Shown one piece after another: positions 11,856 through 23,213 of a stretch of DNA of 64,000 bases. How positions within the stretch are numbered: position 1 is the first letter of the stretch; every line of letters begins with the position of its first letter. The notes beneath the pieces are model-generated. The model was not told the DNA's origin. It ran no database searches and saw nothing but the letters and a program-made list of their open reading frames with translations. Both the position numbers and the translations under genes were made by a program. The stretch is from NCBI RefSeq assembly GCF_014066305.1, contig NW_023501065.1, positions 186,001-250,000 of the forward strand. Direction: 5' to 3'. Origin of the DNA: Letharia columbiana. Its lineage: Eukaryota > Ascomycota > Lecanoromycetes > Lecanorales > Parmeliaceae.

Positions 11856-14256
11856 ATGACGAAGAAGAAGAAGTCAAGCAATGATGCAGGCGCTATCGAT
11901 GGGCCTGCATCTGACAAACCAGCCACTCCGTCTACACTCAGTGCTGCTCCTACTTTGACCGCGCTGCAACCCACAGCCAAGAGCAAAAGCCCTGATCCAT
12001 CAACTTCGGCTTTAATCATATGCCGTAACAAGCATTGGAGATGTAACTGTCGTCTATGAGTTTGAGACAGCAGGGCTTATACTCTAAACAGACATCTCGA
12101 GCTTCCACGGCCCTTGGCTGCAGCTGCCCCCTGAAGTTTTGGAATCGCTTGCCTTTAGCAACTATGACTCTCCACGTCCCCGTCCCATCGATCCGGCTGT
12201 CTTCTTCGATCTGGTCAAGGTTCGGCGTCTGGTAGAGGAGGCAACCGATCTCGCCGTACGCGCTGCCAATGGCACAACATCCTCCGCCTTGAGCAATTCT
12301 TTGAGTGCGGGAAACGGGATCCTAGGTGGTGGAGGCGCAGCTGCTTTGGGATTGGGCATTGGTGGTGGTGGACCCAATGCAAAATTGAGCAGAGAAAGAA
12401 AGCATCGAATGCGAGAGCAGGCGACCCAAAAGCTGTCGCGCGCATACCAGTTCGACGAAATTGCGGCTAGTGTGGCTACAATGCAGGGGGCCTCTTCTTT
12501 GGAGGAGGTCGCAAAGCTCGTTTTACAACGAAGTGCAAACGATACTGACGCCAAGTACGTCCATTTCTTCCACGAGAAGATTCCTTCCAGGATGCTTGCG
12601 CAGTGCACCACACTCGAGTCATTAGACCAAGTCATTCAAGATCGCCCCACGGAGGGATCGCTTCTACGAACAAGGGCTGTCACGAGGATTTTCAAAGATG
12701 ACTACGCAGGTGCTGCACGTGATCTCACAGAGGCACTGTCGGTCTGCCGATATACCATGGCACAGCACAAAGCAGGAAGGGGACAATTAGAGCTTGCGAA
12801 TGCTCTAGGAGGGTCGGAAAGAAAGACCGGTAGCGCACGGGATCGAAAGTATGAGGCTGCCAAGATCGAGGAGGCAGATCAACCAGGTAGTCTCGAAACG
12901 CAATTGCTTTTCCACCGCGCAGGCGTGTACCTCACCCTTGCTTGTCAGAATGTCAATGCCTCGCTAGACGGATTGAAAGCAGCGCAAGGAGCATCAGCAT
13001 CCCAGCCAGAAGTTTCACAGAGCCTTGCAGATAAAGAAGCTCATGAGAGACGGCTAGAAGCGCGCAAGTTAGTAAAGACCAACGCCAAACGGGCTCTCCG
13101 AGATTATCTGGGCTTTCTTTCCTACTTCGACTATACACCAGGTCTACCAGCAGAGATCGCCGAGGAATTTTTTCGAAAAGTCAACGCCGCAGCAGGGGGC
13201 TATGCGAAGCCAAAAGGAACTCCTCCTGCAAGTAGGCTTCTCGAAATGTCCGGAAACTCTAATTTGAGTAACGGACATCTCTCTGATGCACTCGTTCCTC
13301 ACAAGGGTAACGACCGCCGTCATCGTCGTGCTTCCAGTAGTGGCCATTACGAGAATCCATACGCTGGACTTCCTCTGCCCGAGATCTACCCGGTCTCTTC
13401 TCTTTTCTCATCGTCGCCTCCTGACGATCTCCCGCCTTACCCAGTGATTTCACAAGCAATCGTACCTCGCAAGCCCTTCGCAGTGCAGAAGAGCACAGAT
13501 AACGTTACGAACCATTTCATGGCACAGTCCGAGCAGCACGAAGCAGTTACGTACCATCCACTATTCACAGATGCTCTCCACTCTCTGCTGCTATGTCATT
13601 CGCTCATCCAGACGTCCCCGAAGGAACATCTAAGACACGCTCATATGGTAGCCCGGTTGGCCCGCGTCTGCGACGGCTATCCGATCTTCCTAGCTGCCCG
13701 TTCACCAAGTCGCGCAGATTGGATTGAAGTCGTGCGTCGTGCCAACAATTGGATCGGGCTCCAGCAGTCCTGGGAGATACTGTGTGCACCTGCTCCATTG
13801 CCTGGCCATGCTGGCGCAACCAAGAAAGAGGAAACTGAGGAACAAGCAAAAGAGCGTCGTAGGCAAGAGGCTATCCTGGAAGCTTTAGCTGACGAGCGTG
13901 TGCACGACGAGGCGAGCTTTCAGGCTGCCGTAGCGGCAAGAGAACGCAGAGCCGAGGAGCAAAGAAGAGAGGAGCTCGGTCAAGATGGTAATAGTCCGAA
14001 ACGGTGGGCACAAGAAGACGGGAAGGAGTATCCCATCAGCACTGAGAGGGCGGAGGCTATTGCGAGGTGGGTGAGAGAAGCCCCACTTACTGTTGCTGGC
14101 GCTGGGAAAACGAAGCGGGGACCAAAGAAAGGCAAGGGGCGGAAAGAGCCTGAGCGTGGTGCATCTGACCTGGGCGCTGGTGTGGATCGCTTGGCCGTGA
14201 ATGGCGAGCAGGTCGGTGATGGCGGGAATGACCTTGAGGAAAGCGGCGGCCCCTAG
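11856..14256 (+). CDS. Large conserved Pezizomycotina protein, function unknown
   Basis: Two exons, 11856-12042 and 12092-14256; the 49-nt intron (GTAACT...CTCTAAACAG) splits a Tyr codon, giving CRNKHWRYISSFHGPWLQLP; 783 residues. The start MTKKKKSSN is Lys-rich. Features: a Gly/Ala-rich loop (GGGGAAALGLGIGGGG, about residue 120), a basic SRERKHRMREQ helix, a short TPR-like unit (IFKDDYAGAARDLTEAL), and a mid-region with YFDYTPGLPAEIAEEFFRKVNAA. The C-terminal third is charged and helical (EEQAKERRRQEAILEALADER) and ends in a basic KRGPKKGKGRK patch. I recognise it as conserved across filamentous ascomycetes; some genomes label such proteins 'histidine kinase group protein', but I see no kinase motifs. 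The basic tails suggest nucleic-acid or nuclear contacts, which is only inference. Confidence 0.85.
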
Positions 14257-14610
14257 CTTGCTGCAATGCTACTGTGGAAGAGCTATAATTTTGTGTTGCT
14301 AGGTAGACCATATATAGATCGTCATCAGCACCTAGACCAAGCTGATCGACGCAATGGGATCTCCCCTTATCGCTAGCTACATTTCGGATCGAAGCCTTCG
14401 TGGCTTGGCTTTAATAAGAAAAAAAAGAACCTCGTTTCTAGTCCTCATTTGCAGGGCATGAAATCTCGCTGGTACAGCTCATTCCATGTAAGATAAACGC
14501 CGACATCACGATACTAATACAGTCAATGGACACGTGAAACCCTACTGCAAATGCAGGCGTGATTTCTCGTTCTTGTCCACCAGAATAGCCAAGCACATCT
14601 GAAACTCAGC
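14257..14610. other. Convergent 3' intergenic region
   Basis: 354 bp between two stop codons. An A-run at 14419-14428 and CACGTG at about 14532 are visible. No gene. Confidence 0.4.
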
Positions 14611-16799
14611 CTAAGAGAATCTTCGATCCATTGAAGGACCTGCCAAGGTATAATGATCATGGCCAGTAGTAGGAGGGCTCCTATTCCATTTGTCATAGCT
14701 CGCTTTTAATAGTTGTCGTACATCACTAGACTGCACCCTAAATTCCTTGAGCGGGTCCGCGTAGCCAAACCTCAACTCCAGATACTCGAGAATCTTGTCG
14801 CATAGGTTCAGGCAGTTGTAGGCTCTACTCAGCATCTCGCCAATCGTTCGCTGTTGAAGAACGGGAGCTCCAGAAGACGTTGGAGCCTGCGGTGGAGGCC
14901 TTGAAATGCTACTCCCAAAGAACAGAGCGAAGTCACTCAGGAGCAAGGCAAGGAGGCGTTTCACGACAAAAGAAGCCCTCAACATATCATGTGAGGTGTA
15001 AAACGCGAACTGTTCCGCATCGCTACCGACAGAAGACATCAAGTCTGCGTATTCGACGGCATATTCGAAGATCAGGAATTTGCCATAGTCGGTAAGGTCA
15101 TCGTCTAGATCAGGTGGCGATAATATCAAGATACTGCTGTATAGAGCTTCGCAGCGTAACAGTTTCTTGATTGGGTTCTTGATCTGATCGGGCAGCTTGC
15201 TACAGAATACGTGCATATCTTCGATCGAGCTGGAGATAATCGGCCATGGTTCCTCCAGTGCTGGGCGCCTAGATTGAAAAAGCTTCTGGTACGCGTGTGA
15301 CTCAATCTGGCGTAGATGGCTCAAATGGATTGCGGGATTGAGATCGTGGAGGAAGACTAAGCTTGTGTCTGGTCTGCCCACCCTTTGACGCGGATGTGTA
15401 ACACTGGCGGAGTCATCCGTAAAAGAGAACGCTCGAATATGGACCAAGCTGATAGATCTGTGTAGGGTTTCAGCTATCTGAATGTGCATCTGTAATACCC
15501 GCCAATTATTCGGCAAATAGGCCGGTGCTACAACGTCTTCTCACGATTTGCGGAAAACGAGTGATTTAGTAGAGTGCATGCCTGGTGAAATAGCACAGAG
15601 GTTCAGAATGCAGAAGTCCTGGTCAATCAGAGTAAATTCCTAAAAATCGACGCCACAAATCGAATTGGTACTAGGGAATCACATCGCATAGATCATTTGG
15701 AGACGATGTCATAGGAGCATTCAATGAAAAGCATTACTGACCGATCTAATGCGTAAACACAATTGTAGACACGTAGACGCATATCAAGCTCAGAGTGTTT
15801 GAGACGCAACTCTTCAGGGGGATCCTGGTGCAGTCCGAGATCTACCATGACGCGGGAGGCGAGTCCAATCAGATACCAGCTGTTGAAATGACGAGGATTC
15901 AACATAGCGTATAGGACCAATTGAAGAATGGCTTGAATGCCCACAATAGAGCCTGGGTGAACGACAGTCTCAATCTCCTCAAGAGCTGCGGCTGCATGGC
16001 GAACAGCATCCTGGTACTGTGTGTCACCTCTCTTAGTTGACAGAGAAGCAACCGCTGTTGCAAGTACTAGTCGAGTTGTCCAACGATCGATTGGCAGAGC
16101 GTGACGACCATTTTCTTGATACACCGCATCGATAGATTGAAAGAGTCTGCTTTCCGACAAGAAAGGGTAAAGTGCGTGAATATTCTCAAGGTAGTGCTTG
16201 ATTAGCGGCGTAATTTCGTGTCTCTGTGGAAGAACATGATTTACGAACTTGGGCATGTCAAGAACGGACGAAGTCGAGAGGACAAGCCTGGCAAATGACA
16301 TTTCTCTAGAGAAGCCATGGAAGTCTCTCGCAGTTGCGTTGACTGATCTAATATCATAGACTTGTCAAATTTTAGCCATGAGGATTTCAAGCCTCTCGAC
16401 TTACAGGAAGCCAAAATCTGCAACCAGGTCGTCTACATTCGAGGCTTCCTTTCGTTGAGCTCCTCTGCTACTGACCCTGGGAGCGGCATGGCTTTCAGGA
16501 GATGGCCAGGGTTGCGCGCCAGAAGCATTCATGGAGGCTTTGCGGGCCTTGGCTTGGACGAGCTGCTTTTCCAACTTCTCAACCCGCGTTTCCAGTGAGG
16601 CAACATAGCTCCGTTCTTTGCCTTTTGCAAACAGATCACTGGCACTGGAGCATTCTGCGCTCCGGCCTGCTCTTTCGCAGGCCGTGCAAGCGGGCAATTT
16701 ACCATCGCACTTGACTTTGGCCCCACGACATCTCTGGCAAGCTGACACTGGTCGGCTGACTCGCAATAAAGGAGTCTCGAATCTAGAAAGGGTAGACAT
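14611..16799 (-). CDS. Zn(II)2Cys6 transcription factor with fungal_trans domain (A)
   Basis: Nuclear DNA-binding regulator, target unknown. Exons 16799-16405, 16347-15742 and 15457-14611; introns of 57 and 284 nt; 615 residues. The binuclear zinc cluster is at residues 21-50: ACQRCRGAKVKCDGKLPAC then TACERAGRSAEC, with all six Cys correctly spaced. It is followed by a short coiled coil (YVASLETRVEKLEKQL). Exon 1 ends VDDLVADFGFL and joins SVNATARDFHGF. The fungal_trans middle region includes HYLENIHALYPFLSESRLF, FNSWYLIGLASRVMVDLGLH and the YALDRSISLVHIRAFSF segment, which spans intron 2. Intron 2 is four to five times longer than its neighbours. I chose ATG 16799 because the upstream in-frame extension starts only at GTG. 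It stands head to head with regulator B across 817 bp. Confidence 0.88.
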
Positions 16800-17616
16800 G
16801 GCTTGACCTACCACCAAGAATTTATTTTCGAGAAGCTTTCTTCGTGACACGTCGCTCACGTATGGGTTATCAGAAGGTAGGGGATTAGAGGCCGAACCTG
16901 CTGGTGCGAGGGGAGCGGTTGGTAAATAGTGATGTTGAACGGGAGATCGGTCTTCTGGCCATGGCCTGATTGGAGGCGCTTAGAAAAAGGGTTTGCCGTG
17001 CAGGCTCAACATATGATACCGAGAGCATTGGGTGAAGAAGGAAATACCTAGATGGCCAGGCCATAGGTAATCGAAAGAAGGGATTTCTTTCTGGAAGTAC
17101 GGTGAGGACTTTATGGGGCGCAGTCTCACATGGAGGCCAAGGCGCAAAGGATTCGAAGGGTGCGCCCCACGAGCCCTGTAAGGCTTGAGCGGAGGAAGGT
17201 TCTCGGGTGCTAGTACAAAAGACTCGGGAAGTCGACGGTAAGCCCGTAATCCCTCCATGATCCATCCCATCGAGCCTGCAGTACAGTAGTGCGAACGAAG
17301 AGCCTTACACGGTTGGACCAAAACTTCCTACTTTAATTCTTTTTCCACACCCTCTTTCTTGCGAAGGCGGTGAGGCATTCAACCCTTTTATCTCCGTCTG
17401 CTTTGCTTTGAGCTACATTATAATCCAATGAAGCAGTTGTGGCAAGAATGTCACTCTTATTTGATCCCATCCGCACTCTTCAACAGGCATCACTTAAAGC
17501 CTCTTTTCACTGGAAGAAATCCATTCCCGTTACCTCCTCTCGCAATTCATGACACCCGAACCCCTGATGGTGGATATCAACATCGTCGTCCAACTCTTTG
17601 ATCAACCCAAATCCCA
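16800..17616. promoter_or_regulatory. Shared promoter of two divergent Zn2Cys6 regulators
   Basis: 817 bp with no gene I can support; the minus-strand open frames at 16885-17321 lack family features. The arrangement allows co-regulation of the two transcription factors. No operator is identified. Confidence 0.4.
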
Positions 17617-20001
17617 ATGGCAACTCCATCCTTTGTGGACGTCGGGCCTTCCAGCCAGGTCGACCGAGCACTTGACAATGCTAACAATGCAAATGACGAT
17701 GCCGCGGGCTTAAAGGTGGCTCACACTCTCACTGCTTGCTGCAGGTGTCGGACGCGGAAGACTCGATGCGATGCAGGTCTACCTAGATGCGGTCCTTGCG
17801 AGCGGAGCAATGCCGTGTGCGAGTACTTCGATACCTCAAAGGGCAAAAATATACCGAGAACCTATGTCATACACCTGCAAAATAAAGTGCAATCACTGGA
17901 AGCCGAACTCGCTTCACTGGGAATAGCGGAGTATGAGACGCCCGATGCAGAGAGCATGATACGAAGTGCAGGTTATGTTAGGTTCAAGGAAAACGACGAG
18001 TCGAGGTATCTAGGCCCTTCGAGCGGTATCGCCGTAAGGAAACCCTCCCAGATTCATGATCTATGACTGGCTTGGTGCCTAACAATAGATCTTAACCAGA
18101 TGACCCGCCTGGTTATGGAGCTGGCCAAGCAGAACACACACACCAAAAGCATCAAAGAGATCGTTCCCGACAATAAAGCCCGGCAGATCAAAGACCGCTT
18201 CTCGAAAGAAGAAGAGAAGCCAACTAGCAAAGTGTATCCCTTGATCAGTGATGTTGCTGCACCAGACTTGCCCAGCCGTGATTTGACTGACGAGCTGGTG
18301 GACAAGTTCAACCAGAAAGCTCAGTACATGCTGCCAACACTACATGAACCGACGTTCAGGGACGTTGTTAATGATGTTTACTATGGATCTCCAGACCCAT
18401 ACATGAACTTTACTCTACGGATGGTCATTGCAATCAGCATGCAGAAGCTCGATACAAGATATGCTGGCTTGGCAGACTCATATTACCTTGCGGCACTACC
18501 TTTCCTCGAAGGCGCTATCAGGCCAATGGATCTAGGAACGCTGCAATGCTTTATCCTCATGGGCCAGTATTCTCTCGTCACGCCCACCCGTACCGCAGCG
18601 TACTGGGTGGTTGGCTTGGCAGTGAAACTTTGTCAGGAGCTTGGAATTACGGAGGAAGCTACCATTGCGCCTATCATCAATCACCGGTCACAATTCAGCG
18701 TGCTTGAGATTGATATGCGGCGACGCATGTTCTGGATCATTACGTCCATGGAGTTTGGCTTGGCACACAGCCTTGGACGACCAAGTGCATTCGGCACAAC
18801 CTTCGATCACATCAACGTCCGATGGTTTGAGGCTGTGGACGACCGCTTCATCACCAATTCCGGTGTCACCCCTGGTTGTCCTCTATCCATTAAAAAGCGT
18901 ATCGCGATCCATTTCTTCAAGATGAGATTACTGCAAGCGGAGATCAGACGCAAACTCTACCTAAAGAAAAGACCAGAACCTCAGAGTGATCAGGATCCTT
19001 GGTTCCGAGAAATGCAAGCTAAGCTTGAGGATTGGCTGGTATCCGGCTCAACAGATGATGAAGGCAGCGGACTAAGTGAGACCTGGTTCAAAGGTCGATA
19101 CAACACCATGATCGTGTTTCTGTATCGTCCATCACCGCAAGTCCCGAGACCCTCGGTGGACGCAGCACGACGATGTTTCGATGCATCCGTGTTCAACATA
19201 TATATGCAAAGACGCCAAATAGCCTCAAAATCGATCGACCTCACTTGGGCCTTCACACAGTCTCTATTCATGGCACTCAACGCCATTCTTTGGGCCCTCT
19301 CATATCCTGAAACACGGAAGGAGCATCCCAAGGCCGAAGTTGAGAAGGACATCAACGTGGCTCAAGAGGCTATATATCTCGCGTCGCAGCGCTGGCCAGG
19401 AGTTGAGTCGGCACTTGAACTCTATGATCACCTCGTGGTGGCATGCCTCAATGTGTATGAGGGTATTGGCGAGACTTCGTACATCGTCGATTTAGCCTCT
19501 AACAAAACCTCGCCGGCTTCGTTCTCAGACGCCGTCACGCCTCCTCCGTTATCCAGTCAATACAGTCCAGGCAACTCAAAGTCATCTCCACGTCACAAGC
19601 AAAAAGCACCTCATTTGTCTCCCTCTGGATATGTGGACTATGACAAAGGACACGGTCCACGAATGTCACCCACACCTTCCGAGTACAGCCTAGAATCAGG
19701 CATATCAGGCAGCTTTCAAAGTGTTGCCTCTCAGCAGCCATCGCTTCATATGTCCAATACGTATCAGGCCTCTCCTTACGACCCAGACTCTCTTTACAAC
19801 TCGTTCCCCTCAATGCTATCTCATCAACCTTACCGCACACCGCAATACAGCCACACCCAGAATCTCGGATCAATCGGCGAACACTATTCTCAATATCTCC
19901 ATGCTCCCTATGTCCCTCACCAACCTCTTCTGACTCTGAACCAAGAGCAGCAAATGGAGCTCATGAGAAACCTCGAGACGGATGGAATTGAGAGAGGCTA
20001 A
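17617..20001 (+). CDS. Zn(II)2Cys6 transcription factor with fungal_trans domain (B)
   Basis: Nuclear regulator, target unknown. Exons 17617-18033 and 18100-20001, with a 66-nt intron (GTAAGG...CTTAACCAG) that joins SSGIA to MTRLVMELAK in phase 0; 772 residues. The zinc cluster begins at Cys41: ACCRCRTRKTRCDAGLPRC then GPCERSNAVC. A linker PRTYVIHLQNKVQSLEAEL (dimerisation coil) follows, then KENDESRYLGPSSGIA, a wording shared by one subgroup of fungal Gal4-type factors. The fungal_trans domain includes KLDTRYAGLADSYYLAALPF, AAYWVVGLAVKLCQELG, and DMRRRMFWIITSMEFGLAHS with LGRPSAFG. The last 150 residues are Ser/Pro/Tyr/Gln-rich, a likely activation region. No break is seen. Confidence 0.92.
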
Positions 20002-20074
20002 GAGCCCTTGTTGGAAAATGAGATTACTATATCGACCACGCCTTGGGAGCTGACTGTTACACCGTTCAGAAAAC

Positions 20075-20152
20075 AAGAAGCACCGCAACACCATTGTACC
20101 AGCGCCATATTAGGAATCGAACCTAATACGAACTAAATACCCCCAACAACAC
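20075..20152 (-). repeat. Repeat copy 1 with tRNA T-arm/B-box-like motif
   Basis: On the minus strand it contains GGTTCGATTCC (20123-20113), a perfect RNA polymerase III B-box and tRNA T-loop, flanked by a TTAGG/CCTAA stem. An A-box-like TGGTG..ACGG lies downstream rather than upstream. Copy 2 at 20286 differs by a CA/TT change and a 2-bp AT indel. No 5' acceptor strand was found, so this is not an intact tRNA; a relic of a tRNA, SINE or mitochondrial DNA insertion is possible. Confidence 0.5.
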
Positions 20153-20285
20153 GACCACAACCAACAGGTGTCCGCCCTCGGACTATGACTAACGGCCAAC
20201 ATTTCGCTTCACAAATCAACCTGAGCCCTTGCCAACACCGTTCGACAGAACTTTAAAACCTGTGGTTAATGGCGCTGCCAGAAAT

Positions 20286-20361
20286 AAGAAGCACCGTTAC
20301 ACCATTGTACCAGCGCCATTAGGAATCGAACCTAATACGAACTAAATACCCCCAACAACAC
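20286..20361 (-). repeat. Repeat copy 2 with T-arm motif and flanking inverted repeat
   Basis: Second copy of the preceding unit, about 210 bp away in direct orientation. GGTTCGATTCC lies at 20332-20322 on the minus strand. In this copy only, an 11-bp perfect inverted repeat (TAATGGCGCTG at 20267-20277 and its complement at 20311-20321) encloses the A-box-like part with a loop of 33 nt. Confidence 0.5.
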
Positions 20362-20965
20362 CGTTCTTGACTAAGTGGCAATTGGTGGCACATTGCCCGT
20401 GAACCGCTGACAGCCGTCGAAGAATTGTCCGGAGTTAACAATCAGGAACTGTCCCTAAAACAACCTATATACCCTGTCGCAGCCTTCGATGACAATCATG
20501 ACGAAGGCCAGCTGGCGCAATAGAGGAAATGGGAAAGGAGAGCTTTAAAGACGATGAATGACGACTGCCGAAAGGGAGAACGCTGGACGACTTGGCTAAT
20601 GATATAAATATTTATGAACGCTGATAAGAGCTACGAGGCATCAGGCCTGGGAAGAGGATAGTAGGGCAACAATTTAAGAGGTGCAGTGGATATACCCAGT
20701 AAAAGGATGTGAAAGATCTAGTAGGATGTGGTTTTTCGACTCAGACTTGCCTATACCACATCATTGTCGCGGTATGACTTCTAGTGCACTAGCTTTTCAG
20801 TCATGATCTGGTTAAATTGGCCACGAGTGCCGCGGAAACACATGATCAAAACAATGATAAGCATCTGCTGTGCGTGAAGTTGCGACTCAGCAGTATCTGA
20901 AGCATCATCACTGCCATCCAGAAAGACCTATGCTGTATGGGACAGAGCTCATAGTCCGCTTGGTC

Positions 20966-22790
20966 TCATGACAACGTCTGTGTGCCTTTCCTCTTGCCGA
21001 CTTCCATCTTCGCCGTCCTGGCGCCAAACTGAATTGCCCTTTTCTTCTCAGCTGCAGCATTTCGTAATCCTAGCTTCCACGCCAACAATCGTAAAAGTTT
21101 CTTGCCTGGTTCCAGTAGCGGGATGGAGCCGTCTGTGCAGGGATCAACCTGTCCGAACCCACATTTTTCCCACATAGGAAGTCTCAAAGCCCAGCTCACT
21201 AGTTCTTCGTCAAGGTAAGGGTATCGTACTTCCTTCCCCCAATGCGAGATTACCCGATCATCGCGGCCAAGGTTGCGTTTTCCAAGTCTGTTGAAGTCAA
21301 GTTCAAGCTCATCTGCGAGACCTGGGTAGCCTCTGCTCTTGAAGGCTGTGGCATGCCTGGTGTAACCTCCAAATAACTCATCTGCTCCAAGACCTGAGAG
21401 CAACACTCTGGCTGGCGTCGTGTAATGGACTGCATGGTCGCCGTTTTCGATATGAACTGTACCGATGCCTCTCGCAGCAAAATAGAGCGCATATGCTATT
21501 GAGAGGTCCATTTCCGTGTTATGCGGATGAATCAAAGAGATGACCTGAGACCTATGAGCCTGGGTATCCGTAAAGGGGATGTCGATAGACACGAAACGCC
21601 ACATCCGTCCTGGGCATATGGCGAGCAATTCTGAGTAAGCAGAAAGGCCAGTGATGCGGTCTGGGCAGAGGGAGTAGGCCGAGCGAACGATCTTAGGTAG
21701 TTGAGATGCTCCTGCAGCTTTGACAACTCGCGGATTTTCAAAAGCGACATTCAAGAGATCGATATCTTGCTCCTTTGGAAGAGCATCGTGGAGCATACGA
21801 GCCAAGACGGTACAGTCAAGGCCCCCAGAGAATAACACAGCAACGCGGGCTGGAGCGACCGATTGACACGGCGGTAAAGGAATTCCATGGGTACGAAGGG
21901 ATAGTGACCGTTGGAGTTTTTGGAAAAGGTCGTTCATCGCTGGAGAATCCTGGTTTAGGGCTGGGATCGGATGAGCTCGCACCTCTGTGTTAAATTTTGG
22001 AAATGGAGAGCGCTAGCATTAGTCAATTTCTTAGACATCTAAGGAGGAGAGAAGTGTGTAGCACCAGAGTACCAGTCAAAACAGACTTGGAACGGTCAAA
22101 CACCCAGGGGACATGAGTGACTCGATCGACATCATTTGATAGGTCGACATTCGCTGTCAGGTCAAGCACGTAGATTCCATCGGCTTCGACTTCCATACAG
22201 TGTTCGGAGTCTGCGGTATCACATACACTTGAAAGCACAATACTCTTCGTTGTATGCCTACTGATGAGAAGCGACCGCCTACCTAATGCATCTCGTCCGT
22301 AGAAGACTCGATGGTGTTGGGCATCGTATAAAACGAAAGCATAAGGTCCAGTAATGCTGCTCAAAATGTCAACGACACCTTGCAGACTATGATTAGGCGA
22401 GGCAGGCGTATGGTCTGCGTTGTCGCGGTGTCTTTTTGTTGCATTCAGAAATAGGTCAAAGACATATTCAGCATCACTGCCCTGAATCGATTGGTCCCCG
22501 ATCTTCCAAGCCTCTCCGTTCCAACAAAGTAGAGAGCCTGACTCCGGATCTCTCAATGGTTGTCTAACAACAGAGCTCCCACGTAATGATAAGACGGTTG
22601 AGAGGAAGGTTAGAAAATAAGTCCGTTTCTGCATGTTCGGGCCTGAGTGTCGAGACGCTTTTGTCTCGAGAATGACCGATGGTGATATTGAATCGGCTCC
22701 ATCTGGGCCTCTTCTTTGGAGATAATCTGATAAGGCATCACTAGCAGGCCGATGCTCCTCTTGACTGCAAGAAAAGAATATGCCACACAT
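20966..22790 (-). CDS. Asparagine synthetase domain-containing protein (ASNSD1-like)
   Basis: Two exons, 22790-22073 and 21984-20966, with an 88-nt intron (GTACTC...TTTAACACAG); 578 residues. The N-terminal part is a class II glutamine amidotransferase fold starting MCGIFFSC, with the nucleophile Cys2. It also contains YLQRRGPDG and a late YGRDALGRRSLL. The C-terminal synthetase half has the ATP PP-loop VLFSGGLDCTVLARML (about residue 290) and RVLLSGLGADELFGGYTRH, then GKEVRYPYLDEELVSWALRLP. Length and layout fit the ASNSD1/YML096W group rather than true asparagine synthetase. Its substrate is not established for the family, so no reaction is assigned. The GTG upstream of ATG 22790 was not used because Cys must directly follow Met. 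Confidence 0.9.
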
Positions 22791-23213
22791 CACGAGTCAG
22801 GGAATAGTAAATTTCTGAAGAACGCGGTGTTCATTCGAGAGGCTCAAGATAATGACATGTCTTACCACAGTTCTGGTGAGATGAGAGTAACATGTTGGGA
22901 CACGCATGGTCAGGCTTGGGAATTCATACTGAAACCAAGGGATGACTTATCAAATGCTGGAAAGGTCTAGCAAACATGTGAAGACTGAGTGGCAAAGGGC
23001 GGCTCGCGCGTCTAAAAAGCCGAGCTCTTGGCTTGAGCTATCCCAAGTTTAAGTACAGCTTCAGAGTTTCACACATCAAAGACAGGCTTTGTCCCCTATC
23101 ACTGACGACTCCCCTGCTTACATATCGAGTGTTGCAACTTCGTTATCCAGTAATACATCAAATAACCCACCTTCCAAACACGGAGCTACCAGTTCCTCAA
23201 TGCGGTCGGATCT
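22791..23213. promoter_or_regulatory. Divergent promoter region
   Basis: 423 bp between the starts of the asparagine-synthetase-domain gene and VPS9. Short open frames are present, but nothing is supported as a gene or site. Confidence 0.4.

Larger units (their letters stand above)
20002..20965. other. Intergenic region holding a duplicated tRNA-like repeat
   Basis: Nearly 1 kb without a gene. The left half carries two copies of a 76-78-bp repeat, listed separately. The right half (20362-20965) shows nothing recognisable. Confidence 0.45.

Noticed and set aside
20075..20361. Functional tRNA genes
   Set aside because: The T-arm is perfect but no matching 5' acceptor strand or anticodon arm lies upstream in either copy.
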